A DNA stretch of 64,000 nt from Pseudomonas sp. Tri1 (GTDB taxonomy: Bacteria > Pseudomonadota > Gammaproteobacteria > Pseudomonadales > Pseudomonadaceae), in NCBI RefSeq assembly GCF_017968885.1, contig NZ_CP072913.1, positions 496,001 through 560,000 on the forward strand, in the 5' to 3' direction. A program made the translations under genes and the position numbers. Numbering within the stretch: the first letter of the stretch is position 1; each line of letters starts with the position of its first letter. Below the pieces are notes generated by a model. It worked only from the letters and a program-made list of their open reading frames with translations, had not been told where the DNA came from and did not search any database. Shown piece by piece: positions 49,829 through 59,208 of the stretch.

Positions 49829-52474
49829 TCAGCAGTCCAGTGGGTTGCGTTTTTCTGGATCGATGCCGAACTTGACGATGGCCTCGGCCACCACCTTGGG
49901 TTCGATATCGCCACGGTCAGCCAAGGCTTCCAGGGCTGCCAACACAACGAACTTACGGTCGACTTCGAAGAAGTGACGCAGCTTCTTGCGGCTGTCGCTA
50001 CGGCCGAAGCCGTCGGTGCCCAGCACTTTGAATTCCTTGGAAGGAACCCACTGGCGGATCTGCTCGGCGAACAGCTTCATGTAGTCGGTAGAGGCGATGA
50101 CCGGACCTTTACGGCCGTTCAGGCATTCTTCGACGTAGCTCAGCTTAGGCTTCTGGCCAGGGTGCAGGCGGTTGCTGCGCTCTACGGCCAGACCGTCGCG
50201 ACGCAGTTCGTTGAAGCTGGTAACGCTCCACACGTCGGCGCCGACGTTGAACTCTTCACGCAGGATCTTCGCTGCTTCACGCACTTCGCGCAGGATGGTG
50301 CCGGAGCCCATCAGTTGGACGTGGTGCGCCGCTTCGCGGGTGTCTTCCTCGAGCAGGTACATGCCCTTGACGATGCCCGCCTCGACGCCGGCCGGCATGG
50401 CTGGCTGCTGGTAGGACTCGTTCATCACGGTGATGTAGTAGAAGACGTCCTGTTGCTCTTCGGTCATCTTCTTCATGCCGTCCTGGATGATCACCGCCAG
50501 CTCATAGCCATAGGTTGGATCATAGGTGCGGCAGTTCGGGATGGTCCCGGCCAGCATGTGGCTGTGGCCATCTTCGTGTTGCAGGCCTTCGCCGTTCAGC
50601 GTGGTCCGGCCGGCGGTACCGCCGATCAGGAAGCCACGGGTACGGCTGTCGCCGGCGGCCCAGGCCAGGTCACCGATACGCTGGAAGCCGAACATCGAGT
50701 AGAAGATGTAGAACGGCAGCATCGGCTGGTTGTGGCTGGAGTACGAAGTGCCGGCGGCAATGAAGGAGCTCATGGCGCCCGCTTCGTTGATGCCTTCTTC
50801 GAGGATCTGGCCCTTCTTGTCTTCGCGGTAGAACATCACCTGGTCTTTATCGACTGGCTCGTAGAGCTGGCCGACGGAGGAGTAGATGCCCAACTGGCGG
50901 AACATGCCTTCCATACCGAAGGTACGGGCTTCGTCCGGGATGATCGGGACGATGCGCTGGCCGATTTCCTTGTCCTTGACCAGTTGCGCGAGGATCCGCA
51001 CGAAGGCCATGGTGGTGGAGATTTCACGGTCGCCCGAGCCGTCCAGGATCGCCTTGAGGGTTTCCAGGGGTGGGGTCGGGACGCTGAAGCTCTTGGCGCG
51101 GCGCTGTGGTACGAAACCGCCCAGCGCGGCACGGCGCTCGGCCAGGTAACGGGCTTCGGCGCTGCCTTCTTCGGGTTTGAAGAACGGCAGGTTTTCCAGC
51201 TCGCTGTCCTTGACCGGGATGTCGAAGCGGTCACGGAACAACTTCAGGCTGTCGACATCGACCTTCTTGGTGTTGTGCGCGGTGTTCTTCGCTTCGCCGG
51301 CACCGGTGCCATAACCCTTGATGGTCTTGGCCAGGATGACGGTTGGTTGTTCTTTGTGGTTGACCGCTTCGTGGTACGCCGCATAGACCTTGTACGGGTC
51401 GTGGCCGCCACGGTTGAGTTTCCAGATCTCGTCATCGGACAAGTCTGCAACCATTGCCTTGAGTTCAGGCGTGTTGAAGAAGTGCTCACGGACGAACGCG
51501 CCGTCCTTGGCCTTGTAGTTCTGGTATTCGCCGTCGATGACTTCGTCCATGCGGCGTTGCAGGATGCCGTCGACGTCCTTGGCCAGCAGCGGGTCCCAGA
51601 AACGGCCCCAGATGACTTTGTTGACGTTCCACTGAGCGCCACGGAACACGCCTTCGAGTTCCTGGATGATCTTGCCGTTGCCGCGAACCGGGCCGTCGAG
51701 GCGCTGCAGGTTGCAGTTGATGACGAAGATCAGGTTGTCCAGTTTCTCGCGGCCAGCCAGGGAGATCGCGCCCAGGGATTCCGGCTCGTCGCACTCGCCG
51801 TCGCCCATGAAGCACCAGACTTTCTGCTTGCCTGGCTGGATGAAACCACGAGCTTCCAGGTACTTCATGAAGCGTGCCTGGTAAATCGCCTGGATCGGGC
51901 CCAGACCCATGGAAACGGTGGGGAACTGCCAGAAATCAGGCATCAGCCAAGGGTGTGGATACGAAGACAGGCCGTTGCCGTCCACTTCCTGACGGAAGTT
52001 GTTCATCTGGTCTTCGCTGATGCGGCCTTCCATGAACGCACGGGCGTAGACGCCTGGCGATGCGTGCCCTTGGAAGTAGATCAGGTCGCCGCCGTGTTCG
52101 TCGGTCGGGGCCTGGAAGAAGTAGTTGAAGCCGATGTCATACAGCGTCGCGCTGGAGGCGAAGCTGGAGATGTGACCGCCCAGGTCAGAATCTTTCAGGT
52201 TGGTACGCATGACCATGGCCAACGCGTTCCAACGTACCAGCGAGCGAATGCGGCGTTCCATGAACAGGTCGCCAGGCATGCGTGCTTCGTGGGTTACGGG
52301 GATCGTGTTGCGGTATGGCGTGGTGATGGCGTAAGGCAGTTGCGAACCGCTGCGGGTTGCGAGTTCGCCCATACGGGTCATCAGATAATGAGCACGGTCT
52401 TCGCCTTCTTTGTCGAGAACCGATTCCAGGGCGTCCAGCCATTCCTGGGTTTCGACGGGATCGAGGTCTTGCAT
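49829..52474 (-). CDS. aceE: pyruvate dehydrogenase E1 component
   Basis: An 881-residue homodimeric E1 that decarboxylates pyruvate with thiamine diphosphate. The ThDP motif GDGECDEPESLGAISLAGREKLDNLIFVINCN is present, near residues 230-260, and AVIIQDGMKKM and EEDTREAAHHVQLMGSG lie in the C-terminal half. It heads the aceE-aceF operon; E3 is encoded elsewhere. The region upstream has two GntR-type palindromes. Confidence 0.97.
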   Translation of the reverse strand: MQDLDPVETQEWLDALESVLDKEGEDRAHYLMTRMGELATRSGSQLPYAITTPYRNTIPVTHEARMPGDLFMERRIRSLVRWNALAMVMRTNLKDSDLGGHISSFASSATLYDIGFNYFFQAPTDEHGGDLIYFQGHASPGVYARAFMEGRISEDQMNNFRQEVDGNGLSSYPHPWLMPDFWQFPTVSMGLGPIQAIYQARFMKYLEARGFIQPGKQKVWCFMGDGECDEPESLGAISLAGREKLDNLIFVINCNLQRLDGPVRGNGKIIQELEGVFRGAQWNVNKVIWGRFWDPLLAKDVDGILQRRMDEVIDGEYQNYKAKDGAFVREHFFNTPELKAMVADLSDDEIWKLNRGGHDPYKVYAAYHEAVNHKEQPTVILAKTIKGYGTGAGEAKNTAHNTKKVDVDSLKLFRDRFDIPVKDSELENLPFFKPEEGSAEARYLAERRAALGGFVPQRRAKSFSVPTPPLETLKAILDGSGDREISTTMAFVRILAQLVKDKEIGQRIVPIIPDEARTFGMEGMFRQLGIYSSVGQLYEPVDKDQVMFYREDKKGQILEEGINEAGAMSSFIAAGTSYSSHNQPMLPFYIFYSMFGFQRIGDLAWAAGDSRTRGFLIGGTAGRTTLNGEGLQHEDGHSHMLAGTIPNCRTYDPTYGYELAVIIQDGMKKMTEEQQDVFYYITVMNESYQQPAMPAGVEAGIVKGMYLLEEDTREAAHHVQLMGSGTILREVREAAKILREEFNVGADVWSVTSFNELRRDGLAVERSNRLHPGQKPKLSYVEECLNGRKGPVIASTDYMKLFAEQIRQWVPSKEFKVLGTDGFGRSDSRKKLRHFFEVDRKFVVLAALEALADRGDIEPKVVAEAIVKFGIDPEKRNPLDC

Positions 52475-52584
52475 GGCTTGCTCCAGGGCGGAAAGGCTAC
52501 CAGAATCGGTTGCCTGAGTTTGCGACTGGCCTTGTGGGCAGACGATTATAAATTCTTGGATTGCCGAAGGTTGGCTCGGCGGCG

Positions 52585-52599
52585 TGTAGTTTTACTACA
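52585..52599. promoter_or_regulatory. GntR/FadR-type operator, aceE-proximal
   Basis: TGTAGTTTTACTACA is a perfect palindrome around a 3-base centre and contains TAGTTTTACTA, which fits TNGTNNNACNA, the consensus of FadR-branch GntR regulators such as PdhR. It lies about 111 bases upstream of the aceE start. Confidence 0.65.
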
Positions 52600-52636
52600 A
52601 ATCGTCGGCCGTTTCAGCCTTTCGAATGTATAGACG

Positions 52637-52651
52637 AGTAGTAAAACTACA
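52637..52651. promoter_or_regulatory. GntR/FadR-type operator, second copy
   Basis: AGTAGTAAAACTACA contains TAGTAAAACTA, the same operator read on the other strand. The two centres are 52 bases apart, about five helical turns, which would allow cooperative binding or looping. Confidence 0.65.
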
Positions 52652-52857
52652 CATGAGCGGCTCGTGGCCCCTCGTTTCGTTGTGAGAATAATCGTTACTG
52701 TTGGTCTTTAGCCAACACGAACAGGTAAAAACTTGATGCCGGCTGCCAATAAAATCAGATTTTCAGCTATTTATCATCTTTGTTCGACAGTCAATCAGGT
52801 AGTGTCTTTTGAAAAAACACTACATCCAGTCTTCCCCGCGCCGATCAAGGATAGACC

Positions 52858-55797
52858 ATGAGCCTGCCCACGCTTGCCGAAGTACCGGCCATTCTCCAGT
52901 CATTGGTCAGTCGTGCCGAGCAGTCGTTCCGTGCGGCGGTCGCCTTGTTCAACGACGACCACGGGTTATCTGCCTGGACGCCCGAGCGTTGGGACGCGTT
53001 CAAGCGTGTTGCCGCTGCCAGTGATTTTGTCATCGAGCAGAGTCTCCGTGACCCTGCGATGCTGTTGGATCTGGTGCGCAGCGGCGAGCTGGATCGCAGC
53101 CTCAGCCCCGGTGAAATGTGCGCACAGATCGGCGCCGCAGTGCGGGCCGCCGAGACCGAGGATGAGTTGGGGCGCGTCCTGCGCCGCCAACGCACCCGTC
53201 AGCAGGTGCGGATCATCTGGCGTGACCTGACCCGCCAGGCCGATCTGGTCCAGACCTGCCGCGACCTTTCGGATATGGCCGACACTTGCATCGACCAGGC
53301 TTATCAATGGCTGTACCAGCGCCTCAGCCAGCAATTCGGCACGCCCACTGGCCGGCGTAGCGGTGAGCCGCAGCAGATGGTCATCCTGGGCATGGGCAAG
53401 CTCGGTGCGGTGGAGCTGAACCTTTCGTCGGACATCGACCTGATTTTCGCCTACCCCGAGGGTGGCGAAACCGTCGGTGCGAAGCGTCCGCTGGATAACC
53501 AGGAGTTTTTCATTCGCGTTGGCCAGCGCCTGATCAAGGCCCTGGACCCGATGACCGTCGACGGTTTCGTATTTCGCGTCGACATGCGCCTGCGCCCCTA
53601 CGGTTCGGCCGGTGCGCTGGTGCTGAGCTTCAATGCCTTGGAACAGTATTACCAGGACCAGGGCCGCGACTGGGAACGCTACGCGATGATCAAGGCGCGG
53701 GTGGTGGCCGGCGATCAGGTGGCGGGTGCGCAGTTGCTCGACATGCTGCGTCCATTCGTTTATCGCCGTTACCTGGATTTTTCCGCCATTGAAGCGTTGC
53801 GCACCATGAAGCAGCTGATCCAGCAGGAAGTGCGGCGCAAAGGCATGGCCGACAACATCAAGCTGGGCTCGGGCGGCATTCGCGAGGTGGAGTTCATCGC
53901 CCAGGCGTTCCAGTTGATCCATGGCGGTCGCGACTTGAGCTTGCAGCAACGCCCGTTGCTCAAAGTGCTGGGCACCCTGGAAGGCCAGGGCTATCTGCCG
54001 GCCAAGGTGGTCGATGAGCTGCGCCAGGGTTACGAATTCCTGCGTTATACCGAACATGCGATCCAGGCCATTGCCGACCGTCAGACCCAGATGTTGCCGG
54101 ACAACCCGCAGGACCAGGCGCGCATTGCGTTCATGCTGGGCTTTGCCGACTGGGCGGCGTTCCATGAACAATTGATGTACTGGCGCACACGTGTGGCCTG
54201 GCATTTCGGCCAGGTCATCGCTGACCCGGATGAAGACGAGGGCAGCGAAAGTGAAGTGGTGGTGGGTGGCGAATGGTTGCCATTGTGGGAAGACAGTCAG
54301 GACGAAGGGGCTGCGTGTCGTCAACTGCAAGAGGGTGGGTTTGTCGATGGGCCCAAAGCCCTCAAGGCCCTGGCTGCCCTGCGCGCCAGCCCGCAATTGC
54401 GTGCCATGCAGCGCCTGGGGCGTGAGCGTCTGGATGCGTTCATTCCGCGGCTGCTGGCCCAGGCGGTGGAGCATGCCAATCCGGATCTGGTGCTGGAACG
54501 GGTGCTGCCGCTGGTGGAAGCCGTGGCCCGCCGTTCGGCCTATCTGGTCCTGCTCACGGAAAACCCCGGTGCCCTGCGGCGTTTGCTGACGCTGTGCGCG
54601 GCGAGCCCGTGGATCGCCGAGCAGATCACTCGTTTTCCGTTGCTGCTCGATGAGTTGCTCAATGAGGGCCGCTTGTTCAAGCCGCCGTTGGCGCCGGAAC
54701 TGGCGGCAGAGTTGCGTGAGCGTCTGACGCGAATTCCCGAGGATGACCTCGAGCAGCAAATGGAGGCGCTGCGGCATTTCAAGTTGGCGCACCGTCTGCG
54801 GGTGGCCGCCTCGGAAATCGCCGGTAGCCTGCCATTGATGAAAGTCAGCGATTACCTGACCTGGCTGGCCGAGGCGATCCTTGAGCAGGTACTGGCCCTG
54901 GCCTGGCGCCAGACGGTGGCCAAGCATGGCGTGCCGTTGCGCACCAATGGCAGCCTGTGCGATCCGGGCTTCATTATTGTCGGTTATGGGAAAGTCGGCG
55001 GCCTGGAATTGGGGCATGGTTCCGACCTGGACCTGGTGTTCATCCACGATGGCGACCCACAGGCGGAAACCGATGGCCCGAAACCTATCGACGGCGCGCA
55101 GTTTTTTACTCGGCTCGGCCAGCGGATCATTCACTTGCTGACCGCCCAGACCAACTCCGGGCAGCTGTATGAAGTGGACATGCGCCTGCGACCGTCCGGG
55201 GCGTCGGGCTTGTTGGTCAGTTCCCTCGGGGCGTTTGCTCGTTATCAGGAGAACGAAGCCTGGACCTGGGAACACCAAGCGCTGGTGCGGGCCCGAGTGT
55301 TGGTGGGCAGCCAGGACGTGGGGCAGGCGTTCGAGAAAGTCCGCGCCCAGGTGTTGGGACGCAAGCGTGATTTGCCGACGCTGCGCCAGGAGGTCAGCGA
55401 GATGCGCGCCAAGATGCGCGATAATCTGGGCAGCAAGGCCACCGCCGCCGGGACTGCGGCAAATGCCTTCGAGGCCACGGCACCCTTCGACCTCAAGCAG
55501 GATGCCGGAGGTATCGTCGATATTGAATTTATGGTGCAATACGCGGCCCTGGCGTGGTCCGAGGAACACCCGTCACTGCTGCGCTACACCGACAACATCC
55601 GCATCCTGGAAGGGTTGCAGGAGGTCGGGCTGATGCCGGTTGAGGACGCCACCCTGTTGCGCGAGGCCTATAAAGCCTACCGCTCCGCCGCTCACCGCCA
55701 GGCCTTGCAGAAAGAAGCCGGGGTGATTGCAGGCGACCAGTTCATGGATGAGCGCAGGCAGGTAGTGCGGATCTGGCGAGAGCTGGGCCTGAGCTGA
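52858..55797 (+). CDS. glnE: bifunctional glutamine synthetase adenylyltransferase/adenylyl-removing enzyme
   Basis: A 979-residue protein that adenylylates and deadenylylates glutamine synthetase under PII control. It has two nucleotidyltransferase domains: the N-terminal one with GMGKLGAVELNLSSDIDLIF near residue 178 (removing activity) and the C-terminal one with GYGKVGGLELGHGSDLDLVF near residue 708 (adenylylating activity). The ATG follows AAGGA. It is divergent from aceE. In PAO1 ilvE follows glnE; here a REPIN and a terminator follow. Confidence 0.97.
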   Translation: MSLPTLAEVPAILQSLVSRAEQSFRAAVALFNDDHGLSAWTPERWDAFKRVAAASDFVIEQSLRDPAMLLDLVRSGELDRSLSPGEMCAQIGAAVRAAETEDELGRVLRRQRTRQQVRIIWRDLTRQADLVQTCRDLSDMADTCIDQAYQWLYQRLSQQFGTPTGRRSGEPQQMVILGMGKLGAVELNLSSDIDLIFAYPEGGETVGAKRPLDNQEFFIRVGQRLIKALDPMTVDGFVFRVDMRLRPYGSAGALVLSFNALEQYYQDQGRDWERYAMIKARVVAGDQVAGAQLLDMLRPFVYRRYLDFSAIEALRTMKQLIQQEVRRKGMADNIKLGSGGIREVEFIAQAFQLIHGGRDLSLQQRPLLKVLGTLEGQGYLPAKVVDELRQGYEFLRYTEHAIQAIADRQTQMLPDNPQDQARIAFMLGFADWAAFHEQLMYWRTRVAWHFGQVIADPDEDEGSESEVVVGGEWLPLWEDSQDEGAACRQLQEGGFVDGPKALKALAALRASPQLRAMQRLGRERLDAFIPRLLAQAVEHANPDLVLERVLPLVEAVARRSAYLVLLTENPGALRRLLTLCAASPWIAEQITRFPLLLDELLNEGRLFKPPLAPELAAELRERLTRIPEDDLEQQMEALRHFKLAHRLRVAASEIAGSLPLMKVSDYLTWLAEAILEQVLALAWRQTVAKHGVPLRTNGSLCDPGFIIVGYGKVGGLELGHGSDLDLVFIHDGDPQAETDGPKPIDGAQFFTRLGQRIIHLLTAQTNSGQLYEVDMRLRPSGASGLLVSSLGAFARYQENEAWTWEHQALVRARVLVGSQDVGQAFEKVRAQVLGRKRDLPTLRQEVSEMRAKMRDNLGSKATAAGTAANAFEATAPFDLKQDAGGIVDIEFMVQYAALAWSEEHPSLLRYTDNIRILEGLQEVGLMPVEDATLLREAYKAYRSAAHRQALQKEAGVIAGDQFMDERRQVVRIWRELGLS

Positions 55798-55806
55798 AGG
55801 TTTGAA

Positions 55807-55896
55807 TGTGGGGGCGGGCTTGCTCGCTAAGGCGGACTGTCAGGCAACCTTGATGTTGGGTGTGTTGGCCCCTTCGCGAGCAAGCCCGCTCCCACA
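55807..55896. repeat. REPIN between glnE and waaF
   Basis: TGTGGGGGCGGGCTTGCTCGC and the inverted GCGAGCAAGCCCGCTCCCACA, a GC-richer arm variant. Confidence 0.85.
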
Positions 55897-55948
55897 GTTG
55901 TAGATTGAAGGCAGCAGGCAACGACCTAAGCCACAGTGATTCTCGAGG

Positions 55949-55980
55949 CGGGGAGGCGTAGGCCTCCCCGTATCGTTTTT
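55949..55980 (+). terminator. rho-independent terminator upstream of waaF
   Basis: CGGGGAGGC-GTAG-GCCTCCCCG is a perfect 9-bp stem followed, after TATCG, by TTTTT. It lies only 10 bases before the waaF start and would end transcripts from glnE, or attenuate them before the LPS operon. Confidence 0.75.
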
Positions 55981-55989
55981 GGAAACCAC

Positions 55990-57024
55990 ATGAATATTCT
56001 GATCGTTGGGCCCAGTTGGGTCGGTGACATGGTGATGGCGCAGACACTGTTCCAGTGCCTGAAGCAGCGCCATCCACAGTGCGAAATCGATGTCCTGGCT
56101 CCGGAGTGGAGCCGGCCGATTCTCGAGCGTATGCCCGAGGTACGCAAGGCCTTGAGCTTCCCGCTTGGCCATGGCGTATTGGAGCTGGCAACCCGTCGAC
56201 GCATCGGCAAATCCCTGGCCGGTCAGTACGACCAGGCGATCCTGTTGCCCAACTCCTTGAAGTCGGCGCTGGTGCCGTTCTTCGCCGGCATCCCCAAACG
56301 CACCGGCTGGCGTGGCGAGTTTCGCTACGGTCTGCTCAACGATGTGCGTACGCTGGACAAAGACCGCTACCCGCTGATGATCGAGCGCTTCATGGCCCTG
56401 GCCTACGAACCGGGTGCCGAGCTACCCAAACCGTACCCGCGCCCCAGCCTTGCGATCGACCCGGTCAGCCGTGAGGCGGCGTTGACCAAGTTCGGCCTGA
56501 GCCTGGATCGCCCGGTGCTGGCCCTGTGCCCAGGTGCCGAGTTTGGTGAATCCAAGCGCTGGCCGGCGGAACATTACGCCCAGGTCGCCGAAGCGAAGAT
56601 TCGCGACGGTTGGCAAGTCTGGCTGTTCGGCTCGAAAAAGGATCACCCGGTGGGCGAAGACATCCGCTCGCGGCTGATTCCAGGCCTTCGGGAAGAGTCA
56701 GTGAACCTCAGCGGCGATACGTCCCTGGCCGAGGCCATTGATTTGTTGTCCTGCGCCGATTGCGTGGTGTCCAACGACTCCGGCCTGATGCACGTGGCCG
56801 CTGCCCTGAACCGCCCATTGGTGGCGGTCTACGGCTCCACGTCGCCAGGCTTCACGCCACCGCTGGCCGACAAGGTCGAAATCGTGCGCCTGGGCATCGA
56901 ATGCAGCCCGTGCTTCGACCGCACCTGCCGCTTCGGTCATTACAACTGCCTGCGCCAGCTCATGCCATTGTCGGTGAACGAGGCCTTGGAGCGTTTGCAG
57001 GGCACACCCGTGGAGGTTCAGTAA
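55990..57024 (+). CDS. waaF: ADP-heptose--LPS heptosyltransferase II
   Basis: A 344-residue GT9 glycosyltransferase: MNILIVGPSWVGDMVMAQTLF is the start of heptosyltransferase II, and CVVSNDSGLMHVAAALNRP is the donor-binding block near residue 260. It adds the second heptose to the LPS inner core on the cytoplasmic face. The ATG at 55990 has only a weak GGAAA ribosome site. It is the first gene of an eight-gene LPS core run. Confidence 0.95.
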   Translation: MNILIVGPSWVGDMVMAQTLFQCLKQRHPQCEIDVLAPEWSRPILERMPEVRKALSFPLGHGVLELATRRRIGKSLAGQYDQAILLPNSLKSALVPFFAGIPKRTGWRGEFRYGLLNDVRTLDKDRYPLMIERFMALAYEPGAELPKPYPRPSLAIDPVSREAALTKFGLSLDRPVLALCPGAEFGESKRWPAEHYAQVAEAKIRDGWQVWLFGSKKDHPVGEDIRSRLIPGLREESVNLSGDTSLAEAIDLLSCADCVVSNDSGLMHVAAALNRPLVAVYGSTSPGFTPPLADKVEIVRLGIECSPCFDRTCRFGHYNCLRQLMPLSVNEALERLQGTPVEVQ

Positions 57025-57025
57025 C

Positions 57026-58084
57026 TTGCGGGTATTGCTGATCAAGACCTCTTCGCTGGGGGATGTGATTCACGCGCTGCCGGCACTGACTGACGCGGCG
57101 CGGGCGATTCCTGGCATTAAATTCGATTGGGTGGTGGAGGAAGGCTTCGCCGAAATCCCCACCTGGCACCCGGCTGTGGGCAAGGTCATCCCGGTGGCGA
57201 TTCGTCGCTGGCGCAAGAACCTCTGGCAAACCATCAAGAGCGGCGAGTGGCGCCGCTTCAAGCAGGGCGTGCGGGCCGAAAAGTACGACTTGGTCATCGA
57301 CGCCCAAGGCCTGCTGAAAAGTGCCTGGCTGACCCGTTACGTCAAGGCGCCGGTCGCGGGCCTGGATCAGCACTCGGCCCGCGAACCCTTGGCCGCGCGT
57401 TTTTATTCGCGCCGCCTGGCAGTGGCCCGTGGTCAGCATGCGGTGGAACGCGTGCGGCAACTGTTCGCCTTGGCGCTGGGGTATGACCTGCCCAAGACCC
57501 AGGGCAGCTACGGCCTGAACGTCGATCGCCTGGTGGAATTGCCGCGCAGATACCCTTATGTCGTATTCCTGCATGGCACGACGTGGGAATCCAAGCATTG
57601 GCCCGAGCTCTACTGGCGTCAGCTCACCGAACGCATGGGGCAGCTCGGCGTGGTGGTGAAGCTGCCGTGGGGCAACCCGTTGGAAAAGGCCCGGGCCGAA
57701 CGCATCGCCAAGGGCCTGCGCAATGTCGAGGTCTTGCCGAAACTGAACCTGGGCGGCGTCGGCAAGGTACTCGCCGGTGCCCAGGCCTGCGTGGCGGTGG
57801 ACACCGGTCTCGGTCATCTGGCCGCAGCCCTCGACGTACCGACCATCTCGCTGCTCGGCCCCACCAACCCGAGGCTGACTGGCGCCTATGGCAAGAGCCA
57901 GGTTCACCTCGCCAGCGATTTCCCTTGCGCGCCCTGCATGCAGAAACAATGCACCTACCCGCCGACCGCCGAAGATGCCCGTCGGTTTGACCTGAAACGC
58001 GAGCAGCCCCTGTGCTTCACGCGTCTGAACCCCGAGCGTGTTGCCAGCCACCTGAGCACGTTATTGGCTGAGGAGCCGCGCTGA
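57026..58084 (+). CDS. waaC: LPS heptosyltransferase I (TTG start)
   Basis: A 352-residue GT9 enzyme adding the first heptose to Kdo. MRVLLIKTSSLGDVIHALPAL is the family start and ACVAVDTGLGHLAAALDVPTISLLGPT the donor-binding block. The start is a TTG at 57026 with GGAGG nine bases upstream, one base after the waaF stop; this is the only start that retains the conserved N-terminus. Confidence 0.95.
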   Translation: MRVLLIKTSSLGDVIHALPALTDAARAIPGIKFDWVVEEGFAEIPTWHPAVGKVIPVAIRRWRKNLWQTIKSGEWRRFKQGVRAEKYDLVIDAQGLLKSAWLTRYVKAPVAGLDQHSAREPLAARFYSRRLAVARGQHAVERVRQLFALALGYDLPKTQGSYGLNVDRLVELPRRYPYVVFLHGTTWESKHWPELYWRQLTERMGQLGVVVKLPWGNPLEKARAERIAKGLRNVEVLPKLNLGGVGKVLAGAQACVAVDTGLGHLAAALDVPTISLLGPTNPRLTGAYGKSQVHLASDFPCAPCMQKQCTYPPTAEDARRFDLKREQPLCFTRLNPERVASHLSTLLAEEPR

Positions 58085-59208
58085 TGCAATTGGCTTTTGT
58101 CCTTTACAAGTACTTCCCCTTCGGAGGCTTGCAGCGTGATTTCATGCGCATCGCCCTGGAATGCCAGCGACGCGGTCACCAGATCCGCGTCTATACGCTG
58201 ATCTGGGAAGGTGACGTCCCGCCGGGCTTCGAGGTGCTGGTGGCGCCGGTCAAGGCGCTGTTCAACCACCGTCGCAACGAAAAACTCAGCGCGTGGATGG
58301 AAGCCGACCTGGCCAAGCGCCCGGTGGACCGTTTGATTGGCTTCAACAAGATGCCCGGCCTGGATGTGTATTACGCCGCCGACGGCTGCTTCGAAGACAA
58401 GGCGCAGAACCTGCGTAACTCGCTGTACCGGCGTTGGGGCCGCTACCGGCACTTCGCTGAGTACGAGCGGGCGGTGTTCGCCAAGGATGCCAAGACCGAC
58501 GTGCTGATGATTTCCGAAGTCCAGCAGCCGCTGTTCATCAAGCACTACGGCACGCCGCTGGAACGCTTTCACCTGCTGCCGCCGGGCATCGCCCAGGACC
58601 GGCGCCGCCCCGCCGATGCCGACGAGATCCGCGCCGCGTTCCGTGCCGAATTCGAGCTGGCCGACGATGACCTGTTGTTGGTGCAAATCGGTTCCGGGTT
58701 CAAGACCAAGGGCGTGGATCGTAGCCTCAAGGCCCTGGCCGCCTTGCCCACCGAGTTGAGAAAACGCACCCGGCTGTTTGTAATTGGCCAGGACGACCCC
58801 AAAGTATTCCAACTGCAGAGCGCCGCGCTGGGGCTCGGTGACAACGTGCGGTTCCTCAAGGGTCGCAGTGATATTCCGCGTTTCCTGCTGGGCGCCGACC
58901 TGTTGATCCATCCGGCGTACAACGAGAACACCGGCACCGTACTGCTCGAAGCGCTGGTGGCCGGTTTGCCGGTGCTGGTCAGCGCGGTGTGCGGGTATGC
59001 CCATTACATCGCCGAGGCCGACAGCGGCCTGGTGCTCGACGAGCCATTCGAACAGGCCCAGCTCACCGAATACCTGGGCCGTATGTTGAGCGACGCCGAC
59101 GCACGGGCGACCTGGAGCCGCAACGGTCTGGCCTTCGCCGAGACGGCCGACCTCTACAGCATGCCGCAGCACGCGGCGGACGTGATATTGGCGGAGCACT
59201 CGCAATGA
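58084..59208 (+). CDS. waaG: LPS core glycosyltransferase WaaG
   Basis: A 374-residue GT4 glycosyltransferase: FVLYKYFPFGGLQRDFMRIA at the start, and the donor site with EX7E in NENTGTVLLEALVAGLPVL. WaaG adds the first outer-core hexose to heptose II (glucose in E. coli, galactosamine in P. aeruginosa, so the sugar here is open). The start overlaps the waaC stop (TGATG). Confidence 0.94.
   Translation: MQLAFVLYKYFPFGGLQRDFMRIALECQRRGHQIRVYTLIWEGDVPPGFEVLVAPVKALFNHRRNEKLSAWMEADLAKRPVDRLIGFNKMPGLDVYYAADGCFEDKAQNLRNSLYRRWGRYRHFAEYERAVFAKDAKTDVLMISEVQQPLFIKHYGTPLERFHLLPPGIAQDRRRPADADEIRAAFRAEFELADDDLLLVQIGSGFKTKGVDRSLKALAALPTELRKRTRLFVIGQDDPKVFQLQSAALGLGDNVRFLKGRSDIPRFLLGADLLIHPAYNENTGTVLLEALVAGLPVLVSAVCGYAHYIAEADSGLVLDEPFEQAQLTEYLGRMLSDADARATWSRNGLAFAETADLYSMPQHAADVILAEHSQ

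Larger units (their letters stand above)
52475..52857. other. divergent aceE / glnE intergenic region
   Basis: 383 bases without a gene. It contains two GntR-like operators (52585-52599 and 52637-52651) near aceE and an AT-rich stretch 52680-52800 near glnE that probably carries the glnE promoter. Confidence 0.55.

Noticed and set aside
48117..49976. Open frame opposite aceF with Gly/Arg/Ser-rich repeats
   Set aside because: The apparent repeats are the complement of the Ala/Pro linkers of AceF.
49973..52633. Very long open frame (about 886 codons) opposite aceE
   Set aside because: It is a shadow of the high-GC, codon-biased aceE gene; it has no ribosome site and no domain, and aceE is unmistakable.
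52966..55569. Long open frame (about 867 codons) opposite glnE
   Set aside because: Same reason: third-position GC bias of glnE keeps the antisense frame open; composition is rich in Gln/Arg/His with no family match.
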